64,000 bases of DNA from Mycolicibacterium agri. Lineage in GTDB: Bacteria > Actinomycetota > Actinomycetes > Mycobacteriales > Mycobacteriaceae. The stretch's first letter is position 1. The number at the start of each line of letters is the position of its first letter. Below are positions 23,810 to 32,608 of this stretch, piece by piece. The notes beneath the pieces are model-generated. The model was given only the letters and a program-made list of their open reading frames with translations, did not search any database and was not told where the DNA came from. Made by a program: the position numbers and the translations under genes. Location: positions 54,398-118,397 of the forward strand of contig NZ_PDCP01000014.1 in NCBI RefSeq assembly GCF_002553505.1, written 5' to 3'.

Positions 23810-25369
23810 ATGAACGCACTCACCGCCACCCAGGTCGCCGACCCGCAGAACGGAGCCTACGATGTGGTCGTCCTCGGTGCCGGGCCGGTGGGACAGACCG
23901 TCACCGCTCGTATCCAATCGGCGGGGTTGACAGTCGCGATTGTTGAGCGTGAGCTCGTCGGCGGCGAGTGTTCCTACTGGGGATGCATTCCAAGCAAGGC
24001 GCTGCTGAGACCGGTGCTGGCTATCGGCGACGCTCGCCGCGTTGACGGAGCTCGCGACGCTGTAACAGGTCCGATCGCGACGGCAGGCGTGTTCGGTCGT
24101 CGCGACCGTTACGTGACTCATTGGGATGACGCTGGCCAGATCGGCAAGGTCGCCGCCACGGGCGCACATGTGATCCGCGGCCACGGCCGTCTGCAAGGGC
24201 AACGACGAGTCACCGTCACAACCACCGACGGCAAAGAGCGGGTGCTCACCGCACGCCACGCGGTCGCTATCTGTACTGGGAGCACCGCCGCAGTACCCGC
24301 CATCCCCGGCGTAGCCGAGGCGCGGCCGTGGACGAACCGTCGGGCCACCGACAGCAGCGAAGTCCCGGCTCGGCTCGCGGTCGTCGGCGCCGGGGGCGTC
24401 GGTGTCGAGATGGCGACCCTCTGGCGCGGCTTGGGATCGGAGGTGACGCTTCTCGCACGTGGCCCGGGTTTGTTGCCGCGCATGGAGCCGTTCATCGGCC
24501 AGTATGTCGCTCGGGGATTATCAGATGCCGGCGTCGACGTGCGCACCCGGGCTCATGTGGTCGAACTGCGCCGTCGCACATCCACGGACCCGGTCACGGT
24601 GGTCTTAGAAGACGGTGAAGAGCTCGTGGTGGACGAGGTCCTCTTCGCGACCGGCAGAACGCCGAACACAGCCGATGTCGGGCTGGAAACCGTCGGTTTG
24701 ACGCCCGAGAGCTGGCTAGACGTCGATGACACCTGCCTTGTTGATGGCGCGGACGGTGGTTGGCTGTATGCGCTCGGTGACGCCAACCATCGAGCCTTGC
24801 TCACCCACCAAGGCAAATATCAGGCCCGTATCGCAGGAAACGCCATCACCGCGCGAGCCGAGGGGAGGCCGCTCGATACCGACCCGTGGGGCACCGACGT
24901 CGCCACAGCGGATTCCGCGGCGGTCCCGCAAGCGTTTTTCACGGACCCCGAAGCGGGCTCTGTGGGCCTCACCGCCCTCGACGCAACCCAACGTGGCCAC
25001 CGGATACAAACGATCGACGTCAACATCGGCGAAACTGTTCCTGGAGCAAACTTTTTCGCCGACGGCTACGCCGGCCAGGCCAGAATGGTCGTTGACGTTG
25101 ACCACGGCTATCTGCTCGGCGTCAGCTTCGTTGGGCCAGGGGTGGCCGAGCTTCTGCACTCGGCGACCATCGCGGTCGCGGCGCAGGTGCCTATCGAAAG
25201 ACTGTGGCATGCAGTGCCATGCTTCCCGACCATCAGCGAGGTGTGGCTACGGCTGCTGGAAGCCCATCGCGAGACGGTGGGCGCACACAGCGAACCAACC
25301 TCAGCTCGGGAGCCGGGAAATGGTCGTGTCAGGACAACTCCGGTTCAGCCGAATTCGAGCAGGGTGTAG
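23810..25369 (+). CDS. Pyridine nucleotide-disulfide oxidoreductase (dihydrolipoamide dehydrogenase-like)
   Basis: A 519-residue flavoprotein with FAD motif GAGPVG (23-28), redox-active disulfide CSYWGC (Cys54/Cys59) followed by IPSK, a second nucleotide motif GAGGVGVEMA, and the FAD-binding ALGDAN segment. In lipoamide dehydrogenase and glutathione reductase a catalytic His precedes PT..E; here the matching segment reads FPTISE, so the His is Phe. It is thus unlikely to be a standard lipoamide dehydrogenase. AGGAGAGG just before the ATG supports the start. A 72-base gap separates it from the VOC gene; it overlaps the convergent methyltransferase by 25 bases. Confidence 0.88.
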   Translation: MNALTATQVADPQNGAYDVVVLGAGPVGQTVTARIQSAGLTVAIVERELVGGECSYWGCIPSKALLRPVLAIGDARRVDGARDAVTGPIATAGVFGRRDRYVTHWDDAGQIGKVAATGAHVIRGHGRLQGQRRVTVTTTDGKERVLTARHAVAICTGSTAAVPAIPGVAEARPWTNRRATDSSEVPARLAVVGAGGVGVEMATLWRGLGSEVTLLARGPGLLPRMEPFIGQYVARGLSDAGVDVRTRAHVVELRRRTSTDPVTVVLEDGEELVVDEVLFATGRTPNTADVGLETVGLTPESWLDVDDTCLVDGADGGWLYALGDANHRALLTHQGKYQARIAGNAITARAEGRPLDTDPWGTDVATADSAAVPQAFFTDPEAGSVGLTALDATQRGHRIQTIDVNIGETVPGANFFADGYAGQARMVVDVDHGYLLGVSFVGPGVAELLHSATIAVAAQVPIERLWHAVPCFPTISEVWLRLLEAHRETVGAHSEPTSAREPGNGRVRTTPVQPNSSRV

Positions 25370-26181
25370 GCACCGCGGAAGTTCCTGGTCAACTTGAGTT
25401 GCCAGAATGCGGGGAACACCTTCTCGAAGAAGAAGCCGCGGCCCTTGGGCATCGGCAGGTCGTGCACGGCGCGGATGCCGGGCACAGTGTGGGCGAGGTC
25501 GGCCAATTGGTCTGCCGACAGGCTGAATGGCATCGGCGGAACGCGGTATCGGCGCGAGGACCGCAGCCCCTTGGGCGCCAAATTCTTCACCAGCACCGGG
25601 GGCAGGTCGAAAATCATCTGGCCGCCTGCAAACCGGTTGGCGCACGCGGTGATCAGGCCCATCGCCTCGTGGGATTGCAGATACATCAGCAGGCCTTCGG
25701 CGGTGATGAAGACCCCGTTGCTGGTGTCCACCGCGTCCATCCAGCTGTAGTCGAGCGCCGACTGCGCGAGGGATTTGATGCGTGGGGACGAGGGCAGGAG
25801 CCGACGGCGCAGCTCGATGACGGGCTCGAAATCGACGGTGAGCCAACGGAATGTCGCGTCCGGGAGGGCCGCGTTGAGGCGCCAGAACGTGGTCTGTAGG
25901 CCTTCGGCCAGTGCGACGACGGTGGCCGACGGGTGCTCGGTCAGGTATCGAATTGCCGCGCGGTCGAACGCCAGCGAACGCAGGGCCATCTCCTGGCCCT
26001 TGCGGCCGAACTTGTCGAAGTCGAAGTCGATCGACTCAACCAGGCGGATCGCCATCGGGTCGTCGATGATCGCCTTGGGGTGGCGGGCTTGATGCGCGCG
26101 TCCGTTCAGCGTCAGCAACGCGGTCTCGGAAACTCCCTCGAGAGCGCTGGCGTCGATTTTCTCGCCGTCTGCGTGCGTCAC
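25345..26181 (-). CDS. Class I SAM methyltransferase (LCM/Omt-like family)
   Basis: The 278-residue protein resembles the leucine-carboxyl-methyltransferase-like family common in mycobacteria. Marks include the N-terminal DDPMAIRLVESIDFDF and the VVALAEGLQTTFWRL strand-helix, where most members have a glycine-rich VxLGxGLDT; here Glu-Gly replaces the usual Gly-x-Gly. ITAEGLLMYLQ and the PKGRGFFFEKVFPAFW end are also typical. It is divergent from the acyltransferase gene, with the DosR-like palindrome between them. Substrate unknown. Confidence 0.82.
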   Translation of the reverse strand: MTHADGEKIDASALEGVSETALLTLNGRAHQARHPKAIIDDPMAIRLVESIDFDFDKFGRKGQEMALRSLAFDRAAIRYLTEHPSATVVALAEGLQTTFWRLNAALPDATFRWLTVDFEPVIELRRRLLPSSPRIKSLAQSALDYSWMDAVDTSNGVFITAEGLLMYLQSHEAMGLITACANRFAGGQMIFDLPPVLVKNLAPKGLRSSRRYRVPPMPFSLSADQLADLAHTVPGIRAVHDLPMPKGRGFFFEKVFPAFWQLKLTRNFRGAYTLLEFG

Positions 26182-26217
26182 AGACCAAAGCTACCTGTGG
26201 CCGAAAGGGTGCGACCT

Positions 26218-26233
26218 AGGGACGTTTGTCCCT
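26218..26233. promoter_or_regulatory. DosR-like palindrome upstream of the acyltransferase
   Basis: AGGGAC-GTTT-GTCCCT is a perfect 6-bp inverted repeat with a 4-base spacer. The DosR (DevR) box is a 20-mer centred on GGGAC-N4-GTCCC, so both five-base arms and the spacing match, while two of the four spacer bases differ from the TWWA consensus. It ends 54 bases before the acyltransferase ATG and begins 37 bases from the divergent methyltransferase start. In M. tuberculosis the acyltransferase tgs1 is a core DosR target. Confidence 0.6.
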
Positions 26234-26286
26234 TGGCACCGTGGGGGAATAGAGAGAAGCTAGTACGCACCGACGCGGGGAGCCTC

Positions 26287-27651
26287 ATGCAGCCGATATC
26301 ACCGACCGATTCGATCTTTCTGCTCGGCGAATCCCGGGAGCACCCAATGCATGTCGGTGGCCTGCAACTGTTCGAGCCGCCCGAGGGCAGCGGACCGGAG
26401 TTCCTGCGCGAGTTGGCCGACGCCCTGCTGGCCCAGACCGACGTACAGCCCCTCTTCCGCAGGCATCCGGCGTTCTTCGGCGGGGTCACCAACGTGGTGT
26501 GGTCGTCCGACAAGGAGGTCGAACTCGACTATCACCTGCGGCGCTCGGCGCTGCCGGCGCCCGGCCGGGTCCGTGAGCTGCTGGAGCTGGTGTCGCGGCT
26601 GCACGGCACCCTGCTCGACCGGCACCGTCCGCTGTGGGAGGCCCACCTGATCGAGGGCCTGACCGACGGCCGCTTCGCCGTGTACACGAAGTTTCACCAC
26701 TCGCTGATCGACGGGGTTTCGGCGATGAAGCTGATGCAGCGGGTGCTGTCGACCGATCCGGCGGATACGCAGGTGCGGGCGCCGTGGAGTCTGCCGCCGC
26801 GGCGTCGTGACGGGACAGAGTCGACGCCCGCGTCGCTGCTGCAGACGTTGGGGCAGGTCGCGGGTTCGGTGGCCGGTGTCGCGCCCAGCACGCTGACGCT
26901 GGCCCGGTCGGCGCTGCTGGAACAACAGCTCACGCTGCCGTTCCGCGCACCGAAGACGATGTTGAACGTGCGCATCGGCGGCGCACGGCGGGTCGCGGCG
27001 CAGTCGTGGGCGCTCGAGCGGATCAAACGCGTCAAGGCCGCGGCGGGGGTGACGGTCAACGACGTGGTGCTGGCGATGTGTGCGGGCGCGCTGCGCGCGT
27101 ATCTGGCTGACCAGGATGCGCTTCCCCGTACGCCGCTGGTCGCGATGGTTCCGGTGAACCTGCGCACCGAGAAGGACGCCGACGGGGGCGGCGGCAATCT
27201 GGTCGGTGCGATCTTGTGCAATCTCGCCACCGACATCGATGATCCGGCCCGCCGCCTGGAAACCATCGCCGCGTCGATGCGCGACAACAAAAAGGTGTAT
27301 TCCGAACTGCCGCGGCTGCAACAGCTTGCGTTGTCGGCGGTGCTGGTGGGTGGGGTGGCGTTGAGCTTGGTGCCCGGGTTCGTCAGGACCGCGCCGCCGC
27401 CGTTCAACATCGTGATCTCCAATGTGCCGGGCGCTCGGGGGCCGCTGTACTGGCGGGGCGCCCGCCTCGACGGCAACTATCCGCTGTCAATTCCGCTCGA
27501 CGGTCTGGCGCTGAACATCACCCTGACCAACAACGCCGACAACCTCGACTTCGGTTTGGTGGGCAGCCGTAGCGACGTCCCGCATTTGCAACGGCTGCTG
27601 GGGGACCTCGAGACGGCGTTGAAGGACCTGGAGCGCGCGGTCGGCAGCTAG
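26287..27651 (+). CDS. Wax ester synthase/diacylglycerol acyltransferase (WS/DGAT)
   Basis: The 454-residue enzyme joins fatty acyl-CoA to diacylglycerol or fatty alcohol to make storage lipid. The catalytic HHxxxDG motif reads HHSLIDG at about residues 138-144. Other family marks are PTDSIFLLGESREHPMHVGG at the start, the VNDVVLAMCAGALR segment and NIVISNVPG near residue 380. The frame is open upstream, but ATG 26287 has GGGGAG before it and gives the standard N-terminus. The mycobacterial Tgs family has many paralogues, so no symbol is given. A DosR-like box lies upstream. Confidence 0.92.
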   Translation: MQPISPTDSIFLLGESREHPMHVGGLQLFEPPEGSGPEFLRELADALLAQTDVQPLFRRHPAFFGGVTNVVWSSDKEVELDYHLRRSALPAPGRVRELLELVSRLHGTLLDRHRPLWEAHLIEGLTDGRFAVYTKFHHSLIDGVSAMKLMQRVLSTDPADTQVRAPWSLPPRRRDGTESTPASLLQTLGQVAGSVAGVAPSTLTLARSALLEQQLTLPFRAPKTMLNVRIGGARRVAAQSWALERIKRVKAAAGVTVNDVVLAMCAGALRAYLADQDALPRTPLVAMVPVNLRTEKDADGGGGNLVGAILCNLATDIDDPARRLETIAASMRDNKKVYSELPRLQQLALSAVLVGGVALSLVPGFVRTAPPPFNIVISNVPGARGPLYWRGARLDGNYPLSIPLDGLALNITLTNNADNLDFGLVGSRSDVPHLQRLLGDLETALKDLERAVGS

Positions 27652-27687
27652 CGAGTTAAGCAAACAGCTTCAACCTATGATGAAACT

Positions 27688-28206
27688 ATGACTGCTAGTG
27701 AAAAGCCGTCGGCTCGCCGCCGGACGTCGCCATTAGATCCCGCAGTCTCCGAAGCGAATGAGGTTTCGGCCGTTGACGAAACCGACCGCCAGATCATCCG
27801 GCTGCTGTGCGCCAACGGACGCGCTCGGAATGTCGACATTGCCAAGACAATTGGCGTTACCGAGACGACGGTGCGCAAGCGTATCGCGCGGCTGCTGTCC
27901 ACCGGTGCGATCGAGGTCGTCGCAATCCCGAGTCCGAGCCTGGCCGGGTTGAATCTGTCGGCCATCATTGGCATAAAAACCGAATTACACACTCTGCGTG
28001 CGGTTTGCCGAAGCCTAGCAGCCCTCCCTGAGGTCCGTTACTGCGGTTACTCGACGGGACGTTTCGACCTCATCATCGAGGCGTTCTTTGCCGACCAGGC
28101 ACACGTACTGAGTTTCACGACGGACGTACTCGGCGCAATGGAAGGAATCACGGCGGTCGAGACGTCGCTGATTTTGGAGATCGAGAAGTTCTCGTTCGAC
28201 TGGTAG
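27688..28206 (+). CDS. Lrp/AsnC family transcriptional regulator
   Basis: The 172-residue protein has an N-terminal extension of about 28 residues, then the Lrp winged HTH (VDETDRQIIRLLCANGRARN, then TETTVRKRIARLL) and a C-terminal RAM ligand-binding domain (VRYCGYSTGRFDLIIEAFF). It faces the APC permease gene, 4 bases apart. The operon it faces encodes amino-acid-type transport and a glutamine synthetase-like enzyme, which fits an Lrp-type substrate-responsive regulator. Direct repeats upstream of that operon (32403-32449) are its candidate binding sites. Confidence 0.9.
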   Translation: MTASEKPSARRRTSPLDPAVSEANEVSAVDETDRQIIRLLCANGRARNVDIAKTIGVTETTVRKRIARLLSTGAIEVVAIPSPSLAGLNLSAIIGIKTELHTLRAVCRSLAALPEVRYCGYSTGRFDLIIEAFFADQAHVLSFTTDVLGAMEGITAVETSLILEIEKFSFDW

Positions 28207-28210
28207 ACGG

Positions 28211-29704
28211 TTATTCGGGTACGCCGTCATCAACCTTGTAGACATTGGTTCGTGTCAGATGTTCGTACAACGCGGGGGCGCGGGTTCGCAACCAATTGGT
28301 GCGCAACACCCCGATCAGAAGCAGAACGGGAAGGCTGAGCAGCAGCACGGTATTGATCCACCCGGTTTGGCCCGATAGAAGCGCGAAGTTTTCAACGACG
28401 AGATACGACGCGACCAGCAGCCCGACAAAGCTCAGCAATGGCGCCACGAGAGTGCTCCATCGCGACAACCCATGGTCGGTCTGGCGGATGTTGAAAAACA
28501 CCAAGATCGAAGCTGAGCACAGCGCTTGCAGGACGATCACCGCAAGCACACCGCCGGAGACGATCGGCAGGAACACGCCGAGATAGGCGTCCTTGGTACC
28601 GGCAAGGATGAAGGCACCAATGACCACCAGGGCGAAAACGCTCTGCACGATGTTCGCCCGGTATGGCGAGCGATGCGTCGGGTGCACTCGCGCGGTGAAC
28701 GACGGCAACAAGCGCTCTCGCCCCAGCGTGTGCAGGTACCGGATAGCTGTGTTGTGGAAAGCGAGGGCCGATGCGAACGCGCTTGTGACCAAAAGGATCT
28801 CGGTCACTACCACAGCGGGGTGGCCGACGTAGCTTTCCAGCGCGGTGAAAACCAGACCAACCGGATCATCGGTCGCTGCACCGACGATCTGTGACTTGCC
28901 GTACGCGGTGAAGATGATCCAGGCCATCAATGTGTAGAAGAAGCCGAGGAACCCAACAGCGAGGTAAATGGCGCGGGGAACGGTTTTTTCGGGTTGGCGG
29001 GACTCCTCGGCGTAGATGGCCGTGGATTCGAACCCGATGAATGCGCCGAACACGATTGCGAACATGGCGCCCGTTCCGCCTCCGGCGAAGATCGATGAGG
29101 GCGTGAAGGAACTGAAGTTGAATCCCTCGGGACCTCCGGTGATCAGTACGCACATCGCGAGGACCAACAGAACGCCGGCCTCCGTCATCAGGGCGACGCC
29201 CAAGACCTTCGCGCTGACCGATATTTGGCGATGCCCGAGGACGGCAACGATTGCTAGCGCGATCAACGCCCATACCCACCAGGGGATCTCGACGCCGGTG
29301 ACGCGATCCAGGGGTGTCGCCGCGAACGCGCCCACGACGGCAATCTCGCCGATCGCGATCGTCGAATACGCCATGAACGCGAGGATTGCCGCGCCTCCGC
29401 CCGCCATTTTTCCGAACGCCTGACCGATGTATGCGTAGAAAGCTCCGGCATTCGGAATGCGGAGGGCCATCCTGGTCAGTCCCACTGCGAAGAACAGCAA
29501 CACCAGGCTGGCGACGAGTTGTGCACCCGGCGCACCGATGCCTCCGATGCTGAACGCCAATGGCGTGTAGCCGGCGACGACCAGCAGTGGGCCCGCCGCC
29601 GCGACGACGAAGAACGCCAACTCGAGAGGCCCCATACCCCTGGTACGGGCGGTCCTCCGGTTCTCGGGCACGACGACGATCGGCTCTGACGGAATTCCAG
29701 TCAT
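28211..29704 (-). CDS. APC family amino acid/amine permease
   Basis: A 497-residue transporter with about twelve helices. The first helix region GPLELAFFVVAAAGPLLVVAG and the GAFYAYIGQAFGKMAGGGAA segment are characteristic of the APC superfamily. It is the last gene of the operon and its ATG overlaps the stop of the DUF1116 gene (ATGA). The substrate is probably the compound handled by the two enzymes upstream, an amino acid, amine or ureide. No regulator-binding or signal sequences are seen inside. Confidence 0.9.
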   Translation of the reverse strand: MTGIPSEPIVVVPENRRTARTRGMGPLELAFFVVAAAGPLLVVAGYTPLAFSIGGIGAPGAQLVASLVLLFFAVGLTRMALRIPNAGAFYAYIGQAFGKMAGGGAAILAFMAYSTIAIGEIAVVGAFAATPLDRVTGVEIPWWVWALIALAIVAVLGHRQISVSAKVLGVALMTEAGVLLVLAMCVLITGGPEGFNFSSFTPSSIFAGGGTGAMFAIVFGAFIGFESTAIYAEESRQPEKTVPRAIYLAVGFLGFFYTLMAWIIFTAYGKSQIVGAATDDPVGLVFTALESYVGHPAVVVTEILLVTSAFASALAFHNTAIRYLHTLGRERLLPSFTARVHPTHRSPYRANIVQSVFALVVIGAFILAGTKDAYLGVFLPIVSGGVLAVIVLQALCSASILVFFNIRQTDHGLSRWSTLVAPLLSFVGLLVASYLVVENFALLSGQTGWINTVLLLSLPVLLLIGVLRTNWLRTRAPALYEHLTRTNVYKVDDGVPE

Positions 29705-31047
29705 CGGGCGCTCTCCTGAGGGGTGCGATCAGTCGAATCCATCCGTGTAGCCGGGACGGCACCTGGATCATATTGGTGGCAGTACGCCTGGTAGGCGGAC
29801 TCGAAGCTGTCGAGCTCGGGGACCAGCAGTCCCGCGCCGATCTGCCCGCCCGACCGCCCCGCCAGACCGCCATCGATCATCGGCGTGCGATGGCGACGAA
29901 GCACCTCGATCAGATCGATGCCGGCCGGCGTTCCGCGGAAACCTAAGGCGGGGATGGTGAAATGGGGATGCTCAGCAAGGGTGATGTCGTAGAGCGACAG
30001 GTTGTTGTCGATCATCGTAGTGAAGTCGCCGCCTTGATAGGCCTGCAACGCGGGTGCGGCGCCCTGCGCGAATGCCCCCAGGCCCGTCACTTCGGTGAAG
30101 CAACTTTCGCCGCCGATCCATTCGACGTCGCGCGGGCCGAAGCCGTCGAAGAATTTGCCGTTGAGCCGAGGATGGGCTCCGGTGAACCATTGGTTGCCCA
30201 GCCCGCTGATGCGAATAGCGAACGATTGGCAGTTGATCGCCATCCCGGTCAGCAGGGTGCTCGCTTCGACGCCGTGTGCCGCGTCGGCGGTCGCCTTTGC
30301 CGCCGCCATTCCGATCCTCAGGAACATGTAGTCGTTGTCGCGGAAGAACCCCAGCACGTCGGAGACCGCCGCGGCGCTTCGCGTGCTGCCCAGCTTGATG
30401 AACGCGGAGGTGAGTTCACGCTCGAAAAGCATGCTGGCTGCGGTGTTTCGGCTGTGCAGTTCATCTCCGAGACGCAGCGCGCGTGCCATGAGCGGCTTCA
30501 GGGGGATGGGGCCCCGGAGTTGCAGCGCGGCGGACAGCACGGGGGCCATGGTGTTCTCCAACCAACGCAACCCGTCGCGCACCTCGTCGTTATAGGACCC
30601 GTAGTTGAGCCGGTGCCGACTTTTGCCTTCGTAAAGGTTGCAATAGGCCGTCCCGCCGTGGGTGTCATCGCGCACTACCAGAACGGGCATCGACGCGGTA
30701 TAGATCCCTGCGACTGACCCGATGCACTGATGCTCCTGGGTGCTGTGGACAACGATCCGACCCTCGTCGAGGGCCTTCTCTGCCTCCTCGACCGATTCGG
30801 CGAGGCCCTCATAGAGCGCAGCGTAGAGAATCGACCGACGCTGGCCGCCGCTGTATTGAGGCCATGCGAGCGGCGCGCCTGAAGTCAGAATGGTGTTGTC
30901 GGTCAAGCCGGGGACCACATCGCGAGCGGCGGCGACATCGACAAGAACGGGTTCGGCATTCAGGAGTCGTTCCAACGCAACGGCATTAGCCTGTTGCCGG
31001 GCGGCTTCGACATTGTCAGACAACGCAACCGGATGAATTGTGGTCAT
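29701..31047 (-). CDS. DUF1116 (AllG/YlbE-like) protein
   Basis: The 448-residue protein matches DUF1116, the family of E. coli YlbE/AllG. In enteric bacteria AllF (FdrA), AllG and AllH together have been linked to oxamate carbamoyltransfer at the end of allantoin breakdown. Seen directly are the family blocks GAPLAWPQYSGGQRRSILYA, CQSFAIRISGLGNQWFTGAH and WIGGESCFTEVTGLGAFAQG. No FdrA or AllH partner is found in the window, so the protein probably has another role here. It starts 2 bases after the glutamine synthetase-like gene and overlaps the permease by 4 bases. Confidence 0.85.
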   Translation of the reverse strand: MTTIHPVALSDNVEAARQQANAVALERLLNAEPVLVDVAAARDVVPGLTDNTILTSGAPLAWPQYSGGQRRSILYAALYEGLAESVEEAEKALDEGRIVVHSTQEHQCIGSVAGIYTASMPVLVVRDDTHGGTAYCNLYEGKSRHRLNYGSYNDEVRDGLRWLENTMAPVLSAALQLRGPIPLKPLMARALRLGDELHSRNTAASMLFERELTSAFIKLGSTRSAAAVSDVLGFFRDNDYMFLRIGMAAAKATADAAHGVEASTLLTGMAINCQSFAIRISGLGNQWFTGAHPRLNGKFFDGFGPRDVEWIGGESCFTEVTGLGAFAQGAAPALQAYQGGDFTTMIDNNLSLYDITLAEHPHFTIPALGFRGTPAGIDLIEVLRRHRTPMIDGGLAGRSGGQIGAGLLVPELDSFESAYQAYCHQYDPGAVPATRMDSTDRTPQESAR

Positions 31048-31049
31048 GG

Positions 31050-32384
31050 TCAGATCCGCTGCAGATAGGTACGCGTCTCCCAGTCAGTGACCACTGACTG
31101 GTACTGGTGACATTCGCGACTCATATAGTCCACGTAGGTCCTGTGGAAGTCCTTGCCGAACGTGCGTTGGGCCAATTCGTCGGATTCGAAGGCGGCAAGG
31201 GCACGCTCGAACGTGGCCGGCAGCGCGATATCACGCAACTCGGCGGAGTCGAGCTTGTAGGTGTCTACGTTCAGGGGCTCGCCTGGGTCGAGCTTCTTCT
31301 CAATTCCGTCTAGACCGGCCGCAAGGACCATGGCGATACCGAGGTAGTAGTTCACTGCGGCGTCGGCGGTGCGCACCTCCAAGCAGTGCCGATTGACCGG
31401 CAATCGGCACATCAGGGTTCGGTTGTTGTTGCCCCATGCGCGATATATTGGCGCCCAGGAGATTTCGTCCATGAAGCCCTTGCTTGTGAAGCGCTTGTAA
31501 GAGTTGACCGTCGGGCAGGTCACCGCCGTGATCGCGTCGCCGTGAGCTAGGACACCGGCGGTGAAGTGCCTGGACAAGTCGCTGTAACCGGACCGGTTAG
31601 GATCGGCGAAGACATTGCGCCCGGAATTGACATCGGCAAGGCTGATGTTGATGTGCGCAGCCGAGCCGAAATCGTCTTGGAAGGGCTTCGGCATGAATGT
31701 CGCGATGCACCCGAGTTTGCGCGCGCAATGCTTGGCCATCAGCCGAAAAATCACCATTCGGTCTGCCATCGTCAGTGCGTCTGCGTAATTGAAGTTGAAC
31801 TCGTACTGGCCGTCACCGCCTTCGTGATCGAACGAATACAGCCCCCAGTCGAGCTCCGCCATGTACTGAGCCATCGGGTCGAGGAAGTCCCGCGCGAGGA
31901 TCGTGGCCTCCAGGTCGTAACCTCGGGTCGGTTCATTGAGTTGGTCGCTGGGAACCAGCGGCTCCCAGCCCTTTTCGGTTTGCCGGATCACGTAGAACTC
32001 CGGTTCGATACCGACGTTGGCGGTATATCCCATGTCTGCCGCCCGCTCCACCTGCTGGAGCAGCACATTGCGCGAGTCTTGGCGGTAGAGTTCGTGGTCC
32101 AACTTCAGCGTTGACGGTGCGAGCGCGATCTGCTTGTCCCATGGCAGCACGACCAGGCGGTCAAGGTCGGGGAAGCCCTGACACTCGTCTTCGTGCGGGC
32201 CCAACTCACCCATACCCTCCAGCGCACCCACCGTGTACAGCTCGGATCCGTTCGCCATCGATTCGAGTGAGTCCACCGGAACGCACTTGCTTTTGGGTAC
32301 GCCGTGGATGTCGACATAGAAGCCGAAGACGTAGCGCACTCCTTGGTCGGCAAGCGTCTTGCTCAGTTCGGCGGCAGATGGCAC
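31050..32384 (-). CDS. Glutamine synthetase family protein (gamma-glutamylation enzyme)
   Basis: The 444-residue protein has the GS fold and active-site landmarks: VGIEPEFYVI, the GQYEFNFNYADAL segment, GSAAHINISL, NSYKRF, NNNRTLMCRLP and a closing NYYLGIAMVLAAGLDGIEKK. It belongs to the catabolic GS-like group that gamma-glutamylates an amine rather than ammonia, judging by the unusual GSAAHIN in place of GSGMHxH and by its neighbours. The GTG at 32384 has GAAGGAG seven bases upstream. It is first in an operon with DUF1116 and APC genes. A direct repeat lies upstream. Confidence 0.88.
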   Translation of the reverse strand: MPSAAELSKTLADQGVRYVFGFYVDIHGVPKSKCVPVDSLESMANGSELYTVGALEGMGELGPHEDECQGFPDLDRLVVLPWDKQIALAPSTLKLDHELYRQDSRNVLLQQVERAADMGYTANVGIEPEFYVIRQTEKGWEPLVPSDQLNEPTRGYDLEATILARDFLDPMAQYMAELDWGLYSFDHEGGDGQYEFNFNYADALTMADRMVIFRLMAKHCARKLGCIATFMPKPFQDDFGSAAHINISLADVNSGRNVFADPNRSGYSDLSRHFTAGVLAHGDAITAVTCPTVNSYKRFTSKGFMDEISWAPIYRAWGNNNRTLMCRLPVNRHCLEVRTADAAVNYYLGIAMVLAAGLDGIEKKLDPGEPLNVDTYKLDSAELRDIALPATFERALAAFESDELAQRTFGKDFHRTYVDYMSRECHQYQSVVTDWETRTYLQRI

Positions 32385-32402
32385 AAGCGGTCTCCTTCGT
32401 AT

Positions 32403-32449
32403 CGATTTAGAGCATCAAAGCACCACCGATAACCGATTTCAAGCATCAA
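32403..32449. promoter_or_regulatory. 16-bp direct repeats, candidate Lrp-type operator
   Basis: CGATTTAGAGCATCAA (32403-32418) and CGATTTCAAGCATCAA (32434-32449) agree at 14 of 16 positions. Their starts are 31 bases apart, three helical turns, so both lie on one DNA face. They sit just upstream of the glutamine synthetase-like GTG start and are AT-rich compared with the neighbourhood. Multiple phased sites fit the way Lrp/AsnC oligomers bind. Confidence 0.6.
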
Positions 32450-32608
32450 TTAGCCGCCTATGGTCCGAAAATCGAACCCACGGGAAACCGACGCGTCGTA
32501 GTAGCAACGTTTCGCCCGTGGTCGGCAAGGCGTGGAGCGCCGAATGAATTGCAACGCGAATGTTTCGCGCCCACCCGAACTTGAGACATGAAGCGCTGCA
32601 GTTCGAGG

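Noticed and set aside
26299..27321. Open frame of 340 codons antisense to the WS/DGAT gene
   Set aside because: Antisense shadow rich in Arg, Gln and His; the acyltransferase motifs are on the plus strand.
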